Assembly (NCBI GenBank): GCA_000702245.1
Contig: KL370879.1
Location: 281,443-345,442, forward strand
Length of the DNA stretch: 64,000 nucleotides
Direction: 5' to 3'
Source: Lachnospiraceae bacterium C6A11
Lineage (GTDB): Bacteria > Bacillota > Clostridia > Lachnospirales > Lachnospiraceae
The notes beneath the pieces are model-generated. The model ran no database searches. It saw nothing but the letters and a program-made list of their open reading frames with translations, and was not told where the DNA came from. This document shows, one piece after another, positions 33,212 through 41,382 of this stretch (position 1 is its first letter; the number at the start of each line of letters is the position of its first letter). A program made the position numbers and the translations under genes.

Positions 33212-34128
33212 TATTCATTCACCTGCCCTTCTTCTTTCTTTCCGGCAAGCTCTCCGGTCTTCCCGGTCTTCTTACTCTCCGCAAGCTCTCCGGTCTTTCC
33301 GGTTTTCTTACTATCAACAAGCTTTCCGGTCTTCTTACTCTCAGTAAGCTCGCCTGTTTTGCCGGTCTTCTTCTCCTCAGCAGGTTTTGCAGCTTCCGCA
33401 GCTCTCTTCTCCGCAGCAGCCTGCATTATGTTTTCTGCTTCGGCAGCAGAGATATTTCTTCCTGCGCACGAAAGGTTCATACATCCTGCGCAGCTGTCGA
33501 TCTTTCTAAGCTCCGGTCTGCAGCCCTTCTTCTTAGCCTTTCTGATTGCCATTCCATTGATTATCGCAACGATAAAAGCAAGTACAAAGAAAGCTCCCGG
33601 ACTCATGGTAAATACCCTGATCGGCTCCCAGAGATCCGTAGTAACTTCCATACCGAAGAAGCTTCCTGCTCCGATAAACTCTCTGATGATACCGATAACC
33701 GTAAGCCCCAGCGTGAAGCCGAGTCCCATACCGATACCGTCAAACATTGAAGGTAAAACCTTATTCTTTGATGCATATGCCTCGGCACGACCGAGGATGA
33801 TGCAGTTTACAACTATGAGTGAGATAAATACACCCAGACTCTCGAAAAGTTCCGGTGTATAGGCCTGCATGATAAAGCTTACCACTGTAACAAATGATGC
33901 GATGATAGTGATATATGCAGGTATCCTGACCTTATCAGGAATAACATTTCTGAACATCGAAATAATGAGGTTGCTCATTGTGAGGACCGCTGTTGTGGCA
34001 AGTCCCATTCCGAGACCGTTGATAGCTGTTGTTGTAACAGCCAGTGTCGGACACATTCCAAGCATCTGCACGAAGGTAGGATTCTCCTTGATAATGCCAT
34101 TGTAAAGTCTCTCAAAGCATTTATTCAA
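33211..34128 (-). CDS. rnfE: Rnf complex subunit E with Cys cluster and Lys-rich repeat tail
   Basis: Residues 1-~205 are the six-helix RnfE core (ENPTFVQMLGMCPTLAVT, VNCIILGRAEAYA). Then comes a cytoplasmic Cys cluster (CRPELRKIDSCAGCMNLSC, spacing C-x10-C-x2-C-x4-C). An Ala/Glu-rich helix follows, and a tail of about 50 residues built from four imperfect KKTGK-type units (KKTGKTGELTES, KKTGKLVDS, KKTGKTGELAES, KKTGKTGELAG). The start is probably the TTG at 34128, with GGGGAGG eight bases upstream; it overlaps the end of rnfD/G by eight bases. The ordinary RnfE is about 200-230 residues. Confidence 0.93.
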   Translation of the reverse strand: MNKCFERLYNGIIKENPTFVQMLGMCPTLAVTTTAINGLGMGLATTAVLTMSNLIISMFRNVIPDKVRIPAYITIIASFVTVVSFIMQAYTPELFESLGVFISLIVVNCIILGRAEAYASKNKVLPSMFDGIGMGLGFTLGLTVIGIIREFIGAGSFFGMEVTTDLWEPIRVFTMSPGAFFVLAFIVAIINGMAIRKAKKKGCRPELRKIDSCAGCMNLSCAGRNISAAEAENIMQAAAEKRAAEAAKPAEEKKTGKTGELTESKKTGKLVDSKKTGKTGELAESKKTGKTGELAGKKEEGQVNE

Positions 34129-35833
34129 CGACCTCACCTCCCCACTGTGCTCTCGCGTAGGCAATAGCCTTATTTATCGTATTTGTAACAGCCTTTGAAG
34201 TGATGGTCGCACCGGAGATAGCATTTATCTCTTCATCCGATGTAGCGCCTGTCTTGGTGACTGTAAAGCTGTCAACATTCTTTCCAATATACTGCTTTGT
34301 GAAGTCCGGATCATCCTTAGCTTCCATACCAAGCCCTGATGTCTCGTTAATGGTAAGCATATGAACTCCCGTGATAACTCCGCCGCCGTCGATGCCGATT
34401 GCCATCTGGATGTCACCTGCATAACCATCATGAGCTGTCATGATAAGGATATGACCAACAACCTCGTCGCCATTCTTCGCATCAACTATCTCGTCGATAT
34501 CAGCCTTAGCCGGGTACAGACCGTTGGCCATCTTGTTAGCCTCATCGATATCAATTTCTGTATTTTCTACGTAATCCGATGTATCAACAAATACCTCTGC
34601 ATAAGACTCCTGCTTATTCTTCTCAGCTGTTTTCTTGATAGGATCCTTGGTGATCTCATAAACCGCACCAAGCGCAAGCCCTGAAAGAAGACCGATCACA
34701 CAGATAGAGATAATGGTATAAGCAAGGCTGTTCTTCCTTCTCTCTCTTCTCTCTGTCTTCTTGCCCTTAGCTGCTTCCTTCTTCCAGATAGCTATTTCGT
34801 CATCTGTAAGTCCCTCAGGCATGATATCCTCAAGCTTCTCGCCAGCACGTCCGCCGATAAAGCCGAGGTTCTCTGAAAGAGGCTTTTTCTCATAGCCCTC
34901 ACCGAAGGCCTTTGGTTTTGTAGCCATCTCGATGATAGGAACCAGAAGGTTTGAAATGATTATCGCATATGAAACGCCCTCTGCGCTTCCGCCGTAGATT
35001 CTAAGTATAAAGGTCAGGAAACCGAGGATGATACCAAATATGATCTTACCGTTCTTCGTGATCGGTGATGTCGCATAATCCGTTGCCATAAAGAATGCAC
35101 CTAAGATAAGTCCGCCGCCGCAGAGATGCTCAGCAAGAAATACAGCCGCATCATAAAGCTCCATCTCTTTTCCGGCAAATGCATAGATCATTATGCATGC
35201 AGAAAAAGTAAAGAGATAGAAGAACGGAATCCTCAGGCTGATAACCTTTCTGAGAAGAAGGTAGATAGCTCCGATAAGGAGAGCTGCTGCCGAGGTCTCA
35301 CCGATGGTACCTGCTTCATTTCCTATAAACATGGTGAAGAGGTCAACCTTTCCACCATTCTTAAGTACTGTAAGTGGTGTAGCTGTTGTAACTCCGTCGT
35401 AGGTAAAGCTTGTCATTCTTCCTGCGAAGCTCATTACAAGGAAGCACCTTGCGGCAAGTGCAGGGTTCATGAAGTTCTGACCTATTCCGCCGAACATCTG
35501 CTTTACTACAACTATCGCAAAGCCGCAGCCAAGTATCGCCATCCAGATTGGAAGCTCAGGCGGCAGATTGAGCGCCAGGAGAAGTCCTGTAACAGCTGCA
35601 CTGAGGTCTCTTACTGTCAGCTTCTTCTTGAAGAAGTATTCTGAAAGGGCTTCAAAGAGAACGCAGGAAACCACACATACCATTATCATGATGTATGCGC
35701 TGAGTCCGAAATTAAATATACCCATTACCGATGCAGGAAGAAGCGCTATTATAACGTCTCCCATTATCGCTGTTGTTGAGCTTCCCGCCCTTATATGAGG
35801 GGATGCCGAAACGTTTACAAATTCTTCATTCAT
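34121..35833 (-). CDS. Fused Rnf subunits D and G
   Basis: One 570-residue reading frame holds two normally separate subunits. Residues 1-~320 are RnfD, a multi-helix protein with the flavinylation segment GVTTATPLTVL. A charged cytoplasmic linker follows (~325-375). Residues ~380-570 are RnfG: one transmembrane helix (TIISICVIGLLSGLALGAVY) and an extracytoplasmic FMN-binding domain ending with SGATITS (540-546), whose Thr carries covalent FMN. The ATG at 35833 has a GGGGGAGA site. It stands 13 bp after rnfC and overlaps rnfE. No stop or slip site is needed for the fusion. Confidence 0.93.
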   Translation of the reverse strand: MNEEFVNVSASPHIRAGSSTTAIMGDVIIALLPASVMGIFNFGLSAYIMIMVCVVSCVLFEALSEYFFKKKLTVRDLSAAVTGLLLALNLPPELPIWMAILGCGFAIVVVKQMFGGIGQNFMNPALAARCFLVMSFAGRMTSFTYDGVTTATPLTVLKNGGKVDLFTMFIGNEAGTIGETSAAALLIGAIYLLLRKVISLRIPFFYLFTFSACIMIYAFAGKEMELYDAAVFLAEHLCGGGLILGAFFMATDYATSPITKNGKIIFGIILGFLTFILRIYGGSAEGVSYAIIISNLLVPIIEMATKPKAFGEGYEKKPLSENLGFIGGRAGEKLEDIMPEGLTDDEIAIWKKEAAKGKKTERRERRKNSLAYTIISICVIGLLSGLALGAVYEITKDPIKKTAEKNKQESYAEVFVDTSDYVENTEIDIDEANKMANGLYPAKADIDEIVDAKNGDEVVGHILIMTAHDGYAGDIQMAIGIDGGGVITGVHMLTINETSGLGMEAKDDPDFTKQYIGKNVDSFTVTKTGATSDEEINAISGATITSKAVTNTINKAIAYARAQWGGEVVE

Positions 35834-35846
35834 TTCTCTCTCCCCC

Positions 35847-37166
35847 TTATTTCTTTTTCTTCGCAAGAACGATCTTACGCGTACCTGCTATGGTCTGTGT
35901 AAGATGTCTCTTTGCCGGACATACGTATGAACAGCAGCCGCACTCGCAGCACTCCATACCGCCATTATCAACGAAGCTGTCGAGCTTTCCGTGCTCGGCA
36001 AGATCAGCAAGCTTATTTGGCATAACTCTGCCCGGACAGATATCTATACATCTGCCGCATTTTATGCATGCCGAAGGAACTGCCTTCTCCACATCATCAT
36101 GTGAAAGTGCCAGTATCGCAGATGTTCCTTTTGTAACCGGGATATCAAGTGAAAATACAGCCTTGCCCATCATCGGTCCGCCGGCGATAACCTTAGCCGG
36201 ATCGATCTTGTAACCTCCTGCTGCTTCTATAAGCTCTCTGAAGGAAGTTCCGAGAGGAACTATAAAGTTTCTCGGATCACTAATACAGTCGCCTGTAACT
36301 GTGACTACTCTGGACATAAGAGGCTTACCCTCTATGACTGCTTCATATATTGAGATGATCGTATCCACATTATGAACGATAACGCCTGCGTCAGCCGGAA
36401 GCATCTTAGAATTGATATAGCGTCCTGTTGATGCGTAGATCAGCTGTCTCTCAGCACCCTGAGGGTATTTGGTCTTAAGCGCACGAACGCTGATGCGCGG
36501 CTTGCCCTTGGCCAGCTTCTTCAGTATCTTTATGGCATCAGGCTTATTATCCTCTATTGCGATGATACCTCTTGCGCGGTCGAAAAGATTCACAACGATC
36601 TCAAGACCTGTGATGACCTTCTGAGGCTCTTCTATCATTCTTCTGTAATCTGAAGTAAGGTACGGTTCACATTCCGCACCATTCACTATTATCGTATCTA
36701 TATCTGATTCATTCTTTGGCGAAAGCTTGACATGCGTAGGAAAGCCGGCTCCGCCCATTCCGACGATGCCCGCCTCTTTGATGATGTCGATGACATCCTC
36801 CCTGTACAGGGTTTCAAGATTCTTTATATTAGCAGAAAAATCGATCTGTTCGTACTGACCGTCATTCTCTATTACTATCGAATTAACACTGTTTCCGCCC
36901 GGTGTAAGCCTCTTCTCGATTGCCTTAACCGTACCTGAAACGGAAGAATGTATATTTGCGGACACAAAGCCTGCTGCTTCAGCAATCTTCTGTCCGACGA
37001 TAACGCGGTCTCCCTTCTTCACAAGTGGAACAGCCGGCGCACCTATATGCTGGCTGAGGGGATAAACAAGCTCCCCCTGTGGGAGATACGCGGTGATTTC
37101 CTTTTCCCGGGACATCTTTTTTCCGCCGAATGGATGAACGCCACCCTTAAACGTAAAAACTGCCAC
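35847..37166 (-). CDS. rnfC: Rnf complex subunit C
   Basis: A 439-residue peripheral subunit with the NADH/FMN fold (GMGGAGFPTHVKLSP, NGAECEPYLTSDYR), a barrel-sandwich segment near the N-terminus, a SLBB domain (~320-350), and two [4Fe-4S] motifs at the C-terminus (CIKCGRCIDICP, CCECGCCSYVCP). It passes electrons to NAD. The start is a GTG at 37166 with a GAGGT site. It is the first gene of the rnf operon. Confidence 0.97.
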   Translation of the reverse strand: MAVFTFKGGVHPFGGKKMSREKEITAYLPQGELVYPLSQHIGAPAVPLVKKGDRVIVGQKIAEAAGFVSANIHSSVSGTVKAIEKRLTPGGNSVNSIVIENDGQYEQIDFSANIKNLETLYREDVIDIIKEAGIVGMGGAGFPTHVKLSPKNESDIDTIIVNGAECEPYLTSDYRRMIEEPQKVITGLEIVVNLFDRARGIIAIEDNKPDAIKILKKLAKGKPRISVRALKTKYPQGAERQLIYASTGRYINSKMLPADAGVIVHNVDTIISIYEAVIEGKPLMSRVVTVTGDCISDPRNFIVPLGTSFRELIEAAGGYKIDPAKVIAGGPMMGKAVFSLDIPVTKGTSAILALSHDDVEKAVPSACIKCGRCIDICPGRVMPNKLADLAEHGKLDSFVDNGGMECCECGCCSYVCPAKRHLTQTIAGTRKIVLAKKKK

Positions 37167-37213
37167 TATTTGTACCTCTTTTCACAACTATTTGATTCAC
37201 ATAATCACGTAGT

Positions 37214-37242
37214 ATTCTACTATAATCCGCCTTATAATACAA
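37214..37242 (-). promoter_or_regulatory. Candidate promoter of the rnf operon
   Basis: On the minus strand TTGTAT (37242-37237) and TAGAAT (37219-37214) are 17 bp apart, within the 153-bp gap between the Gx transporter gene and rnfC. No terminator was seen in the gap, so readthrough from the apbE genes is also possible. Confidence 0.4.
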
Positions 37243-37319
37243 CTTCAATTCTTTTTCTTTTCTGTTTCTTTTTCGTTACTAAACATTAATTTTCTTTAAT
37301 AAATAAGGCGTAAATAATA

Positions 37320-37823
37320 CTAGATACGTTTCAGAATGATACCGGAGATGACACCGATAACAGCGCCCGCTACAGCGCCCACCGCAAGCAGTATCCCAAG
37401 ATAGTATAATATGCTCACACTCCTTATCATAAAGGCCGCCGCAAGGAGCTGTCCGAGGTTGTGAAATACACCTCCGACCACGCTGACTCCCATCATCCCG
37501 AAGAACGGCAGACACTTTGCCAAAGTCATGGCCGCAATCGAAAGTATGAGCCCCGCAAGGCTGTAGATGATCATGACCGGATTGCCAAAAAGCAGCGCCG
37601 AAAGCACTATCCTGATAAGTCCTATCACTGCCGCATCCATCACTCCCAGCCTGTAAAGTGCAAATATGGTCACTATATTTGCAAGGCCTATCTTGATTCC
37701 CGGAACCGCTGCAAATACAGGAATGAAGCTCTCAAGATAAGACAGCACCATCGCAAGCGCTGTCAGCATGCCTCTATATGCTATTTTTTTATTCTTCGAC
37801 ATGATCTGTTTTTTATCATTCAT
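37320..37823 (-). CDS. Gx transporter family protein (heptaprenyl diphosphate synthase component I-like)
   Basis: A 167-residue membrane protein with about five helices of the Hpre_diP_synt_I/Gx family (RGMLTALAMVLSYLES, GIKIGLANIVTIFALY, GGVFHNLGQLLAA). The fold resembles ECF-type S components. These genes recur next to rnf and apbE, so a role in supplying a flavin precursor or ion to the Rnf flavinylation system is likely but not proven. ATG 37823 has a GGAG site. Confidence 0.88.
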   Translation of the reverse strand: MNDKKQIMSKNKKIAYRGMLTALAMVLSYLESFIPVFAAVPGIKIGLANIVTIFALYRLGVMDAAVIGLIRIVLSALLFGNPVMIIYSLAGLILSIAAMTLAKCLPFFGMMGVSVVGGVFHNLGQLLAAAFMIRSVSILYYLGILLAVGAVAGAVIGVISGIILKRI

Positions 37824-37867
37824 TCTGTAATCTCCGAAGTAGTGACTCCCGGCAACTCGATTTATTA

Positions 37868-38269
37868 TTAATCCTTGATCACTTCTATAATGACCTTGTG
37901 AGGAAGGCAGACGATAGTCTCCCCCTCCTTGGTGATGTGTCCCTGCTTTACACACAGCTTATCAGGACAGTCCGCCTCCTTAAGATAAGCCTCACCGTCC
38001 TTAATAATCAGCAGATTATATCCACCCTCAACTTCTATCCGGTATTCGCCGTCATCATCTAAACTGATGGTCTCTATGACCTTTCCGTCGATACTTACCT
38101 TAACGCTTCCGCCCTTCTTCATGGCTGCCTTCAGCCCAAAATATCCTAACATTCCGGCCGCAACAAGAAGCAGAAGCATAATGATATCAGCTTTCTTTAT
38201 GATGCTACTCTGGCCTTTCATTCCTGCTTCTTTATTATCCGTTTTCGTTTTGTTCTTATCTTTTTCCAT
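37868..38269 (-). CDS. NusG domain II-containing membrane-anchored protein
   Basis: A 133-residue protein with a charged N-terminus, one transmembrane helix (ADIIMLLLLVAAGMLGYFGL) and an extracytoplasmic NusG-II domain containing the Cys pair in CPDKLCVKQGHI and the tail ETIVCLPHKVIIEV. Such proteins accompany ApbE and the Gx protein near rnf operons. It may help in FMN transfer, by inference from context. Gaps of 12 and 44 bp put it in one operon with its neighbours. Confidence 0.88.
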   Translation of the reverse strand: MEKDKNKTKTDNKEAGMKGQSSIIKKADIIMLLLLVAAGMLGYFGLKAAMKKGGSVKVSIDGKVIETISLDDDGEYRIEVEGGYNLLIIKDGEAYLKEADCPDKLCVKQGHITKEGETIVCLPHKVIIEVIKD

Positions 38270-38281
38270 TATCTTCCTACT

Positions 38282-39445
38282 TTATTCATTTTTGAAAATA
38301 TCTCTCAGTCCATCTGTAGTCGTGATATTTCCTTCTGTATCAATAAATACCGCCTCAGCCTTATAATTCTTTAACAGTTCTTCCGAGCCTTCTCTTCCGA
38401 GTATGAAGCAGGCTGTTGAAAGTCCGTCGGAAATAAGCCCGCTGTATTCAGGGTAGAGTGAATCCTTGTTGCAAACAACAGTTACAGAAACCAGTCCGCT
38501 GTCGGCCGGACGCATCGTCGCCGGATTGATAATATGATGGTATCTCACACCTTCTTTGTCGATGTACTTTTCATAGCTTCCCGAGGTTGATATACAGACC
38601 TTACCACAGTCTGAAGGAAGCGTTAATGTTCCGATCATGTCATTCATACCACCCTCAGGATCTCTGATGCCAATCTTGAAATCCTTCGATTTGTTGCCAC
38701 TGCCATAAACAAGTATGCTTCCCCCAACCGAAAGAACTATATCATTCACATCTATCAATTCGTTATAAACATAGTCAAGAGCGAAGCCCTTACCGACTGC
38801 GCCAAGATCAACCGTAGTTCCTCCAAGTTCAACAACTAATGATGCATTTTCCAGTCTTCCGCTTGTTAAGTCAGCCATGTTGACAATTATCTTATCATAT
38901 CCGGTCTTCTCCTTTGCATCAAGAAGCTCTTCCTCCGAAGGAATCGTAAACTCCTCCGGCTTATCATCAAACTCTTCTATTCCCCAGGCATCCGCAAGTG
39001 GTCTAATGGTGATATCAAGAGCTCCGCCGCTATCCTTGCATAGAGTACTACTGATCAATAACACATCTAAGAGAACCTCATTACCGTCCGAAAACTTCAT
39101 CTTTCCGTCACAGTTCAGCTTACTTACAACTGATTCACTGCTTCTCCATGAAATGACCTCCTCGTCCAGCTCCTTTATCAGATTGAAGGCCTTTTTACAC
39201 TCCTCTTCAGCTTTCTCACTTCCACTGCCCTTCATATCACCGTAAACTGTCATGGAGAGACTTGTTCCCATAGCAAAATCGTAAGCAGTATATGACTTAT
39301 TGTCGCTGCTTACCGTGCCGGAAGAAACCCTATTGTCCGCATCATCAGACTTATTCTTTTTTAAGGTCGCTGCAACCACGATTAGTATTACCGTGCAAAT
39401 AAGCATGGCTGCCAGACCGATTATTTTCCCTTTATATCTTGCCAT
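38282..39445 (-). CDS. apbE: FAD:protein FMN transferase (ApbE)
   Basis: A 387-residue extracytoplasmic enzyme anchored by an N-terminal helix (GLAAMLICTVILIVVAA). It covalently attaches FMN to Thr residues such as those of RnfD and RnfG. Features include FAMGTSLSMTVYG, GALDITIRPLADAWG, DLGAVGKGFALD, HHIINPATMRPADSG and a C-terminal loop with GLSTACFILG. ATG 39445 lies nine bases after GAGGG; the ATG at 39454 is too close. Its placement just upstream of the rnf operon matches its substrates. Confidence 0.95.
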   Translation of the reverse strand: MARYKGKIIGLAAMLICTVILIVVAATLKKNKSDDADNRVSSGTVSSDNKSYTAYDFAMGTSLSMTVYGDMKGSGSEKAEEECKKAFNLIKELDEEVISWRSSESVVSKLNCDGKMKFSDGNEVLLDVLLISSTLCKDSGGALDITIRPLADAWGIEEFDDKPEEFTIPSEEELLDAKEKTGYDKIIVNMADLTSGRLENASLVVELGGTTVDLGAVGKGFALDYVYNELIDVNDIVLSVGGSILVYGSGNKSKDFKIGIRDPEGGMNDMIGTLTLPSDCGKVCISTSGSYEKYIDKEGVRYHHIINPATMRPADSGLVSVTVVCNKDSLYPEYSGLISDGLSTACFILGREGSEELLKNYKAEAVFIDTEGNITTTDGLRDIFKNE

Positions 39446-39560
39446 TTTGTTCATCCCTCAGAGGCCTGTACCGAAGCATTAGTCTATAATTTATCCTTCT
39501 GATTATACATTTATTACCATCATATCATCAATAAAAACTTCAAATACTCATTATCGACGC

Positions 39561-39592
39561 AAAAACTGCCGCAGCCATACGGCCACGGCAGT
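39561..39592 (-). terminator. Terminator of the moxR/VWA operon
   Basis: A stem with arms ACTGCCG and CGGCAGT plus an inner GCC/GGC pair, followed on the minus strand by TTTTTG, 18 bp after the TPR gene. Confidence 0.9.
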
Positions 39593-39610
39593 ACATGATA
39601 TTTAATATAT

Positions 39611-40420
39611 TTACCAGGTTTTTCCATCATAGCTGCTACCGCCGCCACCGTTACCATCGTCCTGGTACTGCTGCAGCTGGTCTGCTCCATCCTGATGCTC
39701 CTGCTGGTTATCTGTCATCTGATCCTCAAGCTGATCTCTCAGCTCATCCTCACGATCAGAGTTGTTATCATTATTGTTCTGATCATTCTGATCATCATTG
39801 TTCTGGTCATCCTGATTATCATCATTCTGATCATCGTTCTGATCCTGATTATTCTGAAGCTGATCGAGCATATCATCAATATCCTTCTTCAGCTTTTCTG
39901 CATCCTCATTATGTCCATTCGGATCGTCCGGATTGGCGCAGCCCTCCTCAGTCAGAACATTACGTGCTGCCTTCAGCTGTCTGATAACACGCTCAACATC
40001 CTTCTCGCTACTCATATCATCCCAGTTGATCTTCTGCAGCATGGCAAGTGCAAGGTTGACTCTCACGTCACACTGTCTCTCACCACTGTGTGTCGGGTTC
40101 TCGGAAAGAGCCTTCTTGTAGTAGGAAATAGCTCTGTCATAATCTCCCTGCTTATATGCAGCATTTCCAAGGTTATAGTAAGGAAGATAGCTCTCCGGGA
40201 AGTTCAGATTAAGCAGTGCCTTCTCCAGCTTCACGTCGTATTTTTCTTTCTCATAATCCTTGAGGAAAACCTCGTTGATGATGTATCTTGCCCCAAGAAA
40301 TACAGCAACGATCAGTACAAGAAGACATATCATATCCGTTATCAGCATGAATCTTCTCGGATTCTCTATATGGAATTTACTGCGCTTATCCTCGCGCACA
40401 TCTTTAGATTCCTTAGCCAT
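39611..40420 (-). CDS. Membrane-anchored TPR protein (BatC-like) with Gln/Asn/Asp-rich tail
   Basis: A 269-residue protein. A basic N-terminal segment and one transmembrane helix (LITDMICLLVLIVAVFLGA) precede TPR repeats (YLPYYNLGNAAYKQGDYDRAISYYKKAL). Beyond residue ~185 the protein is almost entirely Gln, Asn and Asp with no fold visible. It is the last gene of an operon typical of aerotolerance (Bat) modules, where BatC is a TPR scaffold. The start follows the upstream stop by two bases. Confidence 0.85.
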   Translation of the reverse strand: MAKESKDVREDKRSKFHIENPRRFMLITDMICLLVLIVAVFLGARYIINEVFLKDYEKEKYDVKLEKALLNLNFPESYLPYYNLGNAAYKQGDYDRAISYYKKALSENPTHSGERQCDVRVNLALAMLQKINWDDMSSEKDVERVIRQLKAARNVLTEEGCANPDDPNGHNEDAEKLKKDIDDMLDQLQNNQDQNDDQNDDNQDDQNNDDQNDQNNNDNNSDREDELRDQLEDQMTDNQQEHQDGADQLQQYQDDGNGGGGSSYDGKTW

Positions 40421-40422
40421 AT

Positions 40423-41382
40423 CTAGATACGTCCTCTCCTGATAATAAGTATCATCTCAATAACAAGCAGTATCGTAAGCAGCGGTACATAGTAATAATA
40501 TGTATCCTCGTAGCTTACATTATCGCTGTTTGCAAGCTTCATAACACTTCCGCTCTTTATGCTGTCGAGCAGATATTCTATCCTTAAGCTCTCGTCCATG
40601 TGTATGTAATCCACATGCATCTCCTGAGCCAGCTTCTGAAGGTTCTCTTCGTTGTATTTTGAAAGAGCGTCACTTCCGGTTTCCGGATCACGAATATAGC
40701 TGTTTGAGTTCTTGTCAAACATCCTTCCGCCTTCGGCTGTACCGTAGCCAAGCACTGCTCCTCCGTCGATATATTCTGCAAGGTCCGCGTAGGAAATCTG
40801 CTCTTCCTTATCGGAGGTAACCTCGCCATCGCTTATGAAAAATACGATTGTGATACGTCCTTCCTTCTTATTCGAAGACTTGAGCATCTCAAGTGTATCA
40901 TCATGTGCTGCATTGAGGTTAGTACCCTTTGCATAGTATTTGTCCGGAGTCTTGATGGTTGAAAATGCATCCGCAACATTCTTGCTGTCCTGTGTGAACG
41001 GTGCAAGGATCTGCGATCTGTTATCAAACCTAATAAGTGAGAAGTTACTTCCCGCAAGGCTGTCCATGATGTACTGGCAGTCCTTCTGAACCGCAGCCAT
41101 ACGGTTATCGACTCCGATATGATCCTCGGCCCACATACTTATCGTGGTATCCACAACAAAGAGCACATCGATATTTTTAAGTTCGACATCGACATTGTAT
41201 TTTTTTGTCATGATACGCAGGTTTATCATAAATACAAGTGTAAGTATTACCGCTATTCTGAGTACCCTGAGTATCTTTATCCATATGCCTGTCTTCTTGA
41301 TGATCACTGCCGCCGAAAAGCCAACAAGACAGATGGCAAGCAGCGGAATGATCACGACAAGCGGAATGATCGGATTCGTCAT
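40423..41382 (-). CDS. VWA domain membrane protein (BatB-like)
   Basis: A 319-residue protein: two N-terminal helices (residues ~7-55), a von Willebrand A domain (~75-285) with MIDAS-like DTTIS and later GTNLNAA and FISDGE, and a C-terminal helix (YYVPLLTILLVIEMILII). The MIDAS has Thr in place of the first Ser. It overlaps the upstream VWA gene by ATGA. In Bat operons paired VWA proteins face the periplasm or cell exterior and work with MoxR. Confidence 0.9.
   Translation of the reverse strand: MTNPIIPLVVIIPLLAICLVGFSAAVIIKKTGIWIKILRVLRIAVILTLVFMINLRIMTKKYNVDVELKNIDVLFVVDTTISMWAEDHIGVDNRMAAVQKDCQYIMDSLAGSNFSLIRFDNRSQILAPFTQDSKNVADAFSTIKTPDKYYAKGTNLNAAHDDTLEMLKSSNKKEGRITIVFFISDGEVTSDKEEQISYADLAEYIDGGAVLGYGTAEGGRMFDKNSNSYIRDPETGSDALSKYNEENLQKLAQEMHVDYIHMDESLRIEYLLDSIKSGSVMKLANSDNVSYEDTYYYYVPLLTILLVIEMILIIRRGRI

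Noticed and set aside
33230-33360. Direct repeats that could suggest a CRISPR array
   Set aside because: The repeats keep the rnfE reading frame, have no unique spacers of equal length and encode the KKTGK units.
39695-40426. 243-codon plus-strand open frame antisense to the TPR gene
   Set aside because: Its runs of Ile/Leu/Val mirror the Asn/Asp/Gln codons on the other strand; no ribosome site or family.
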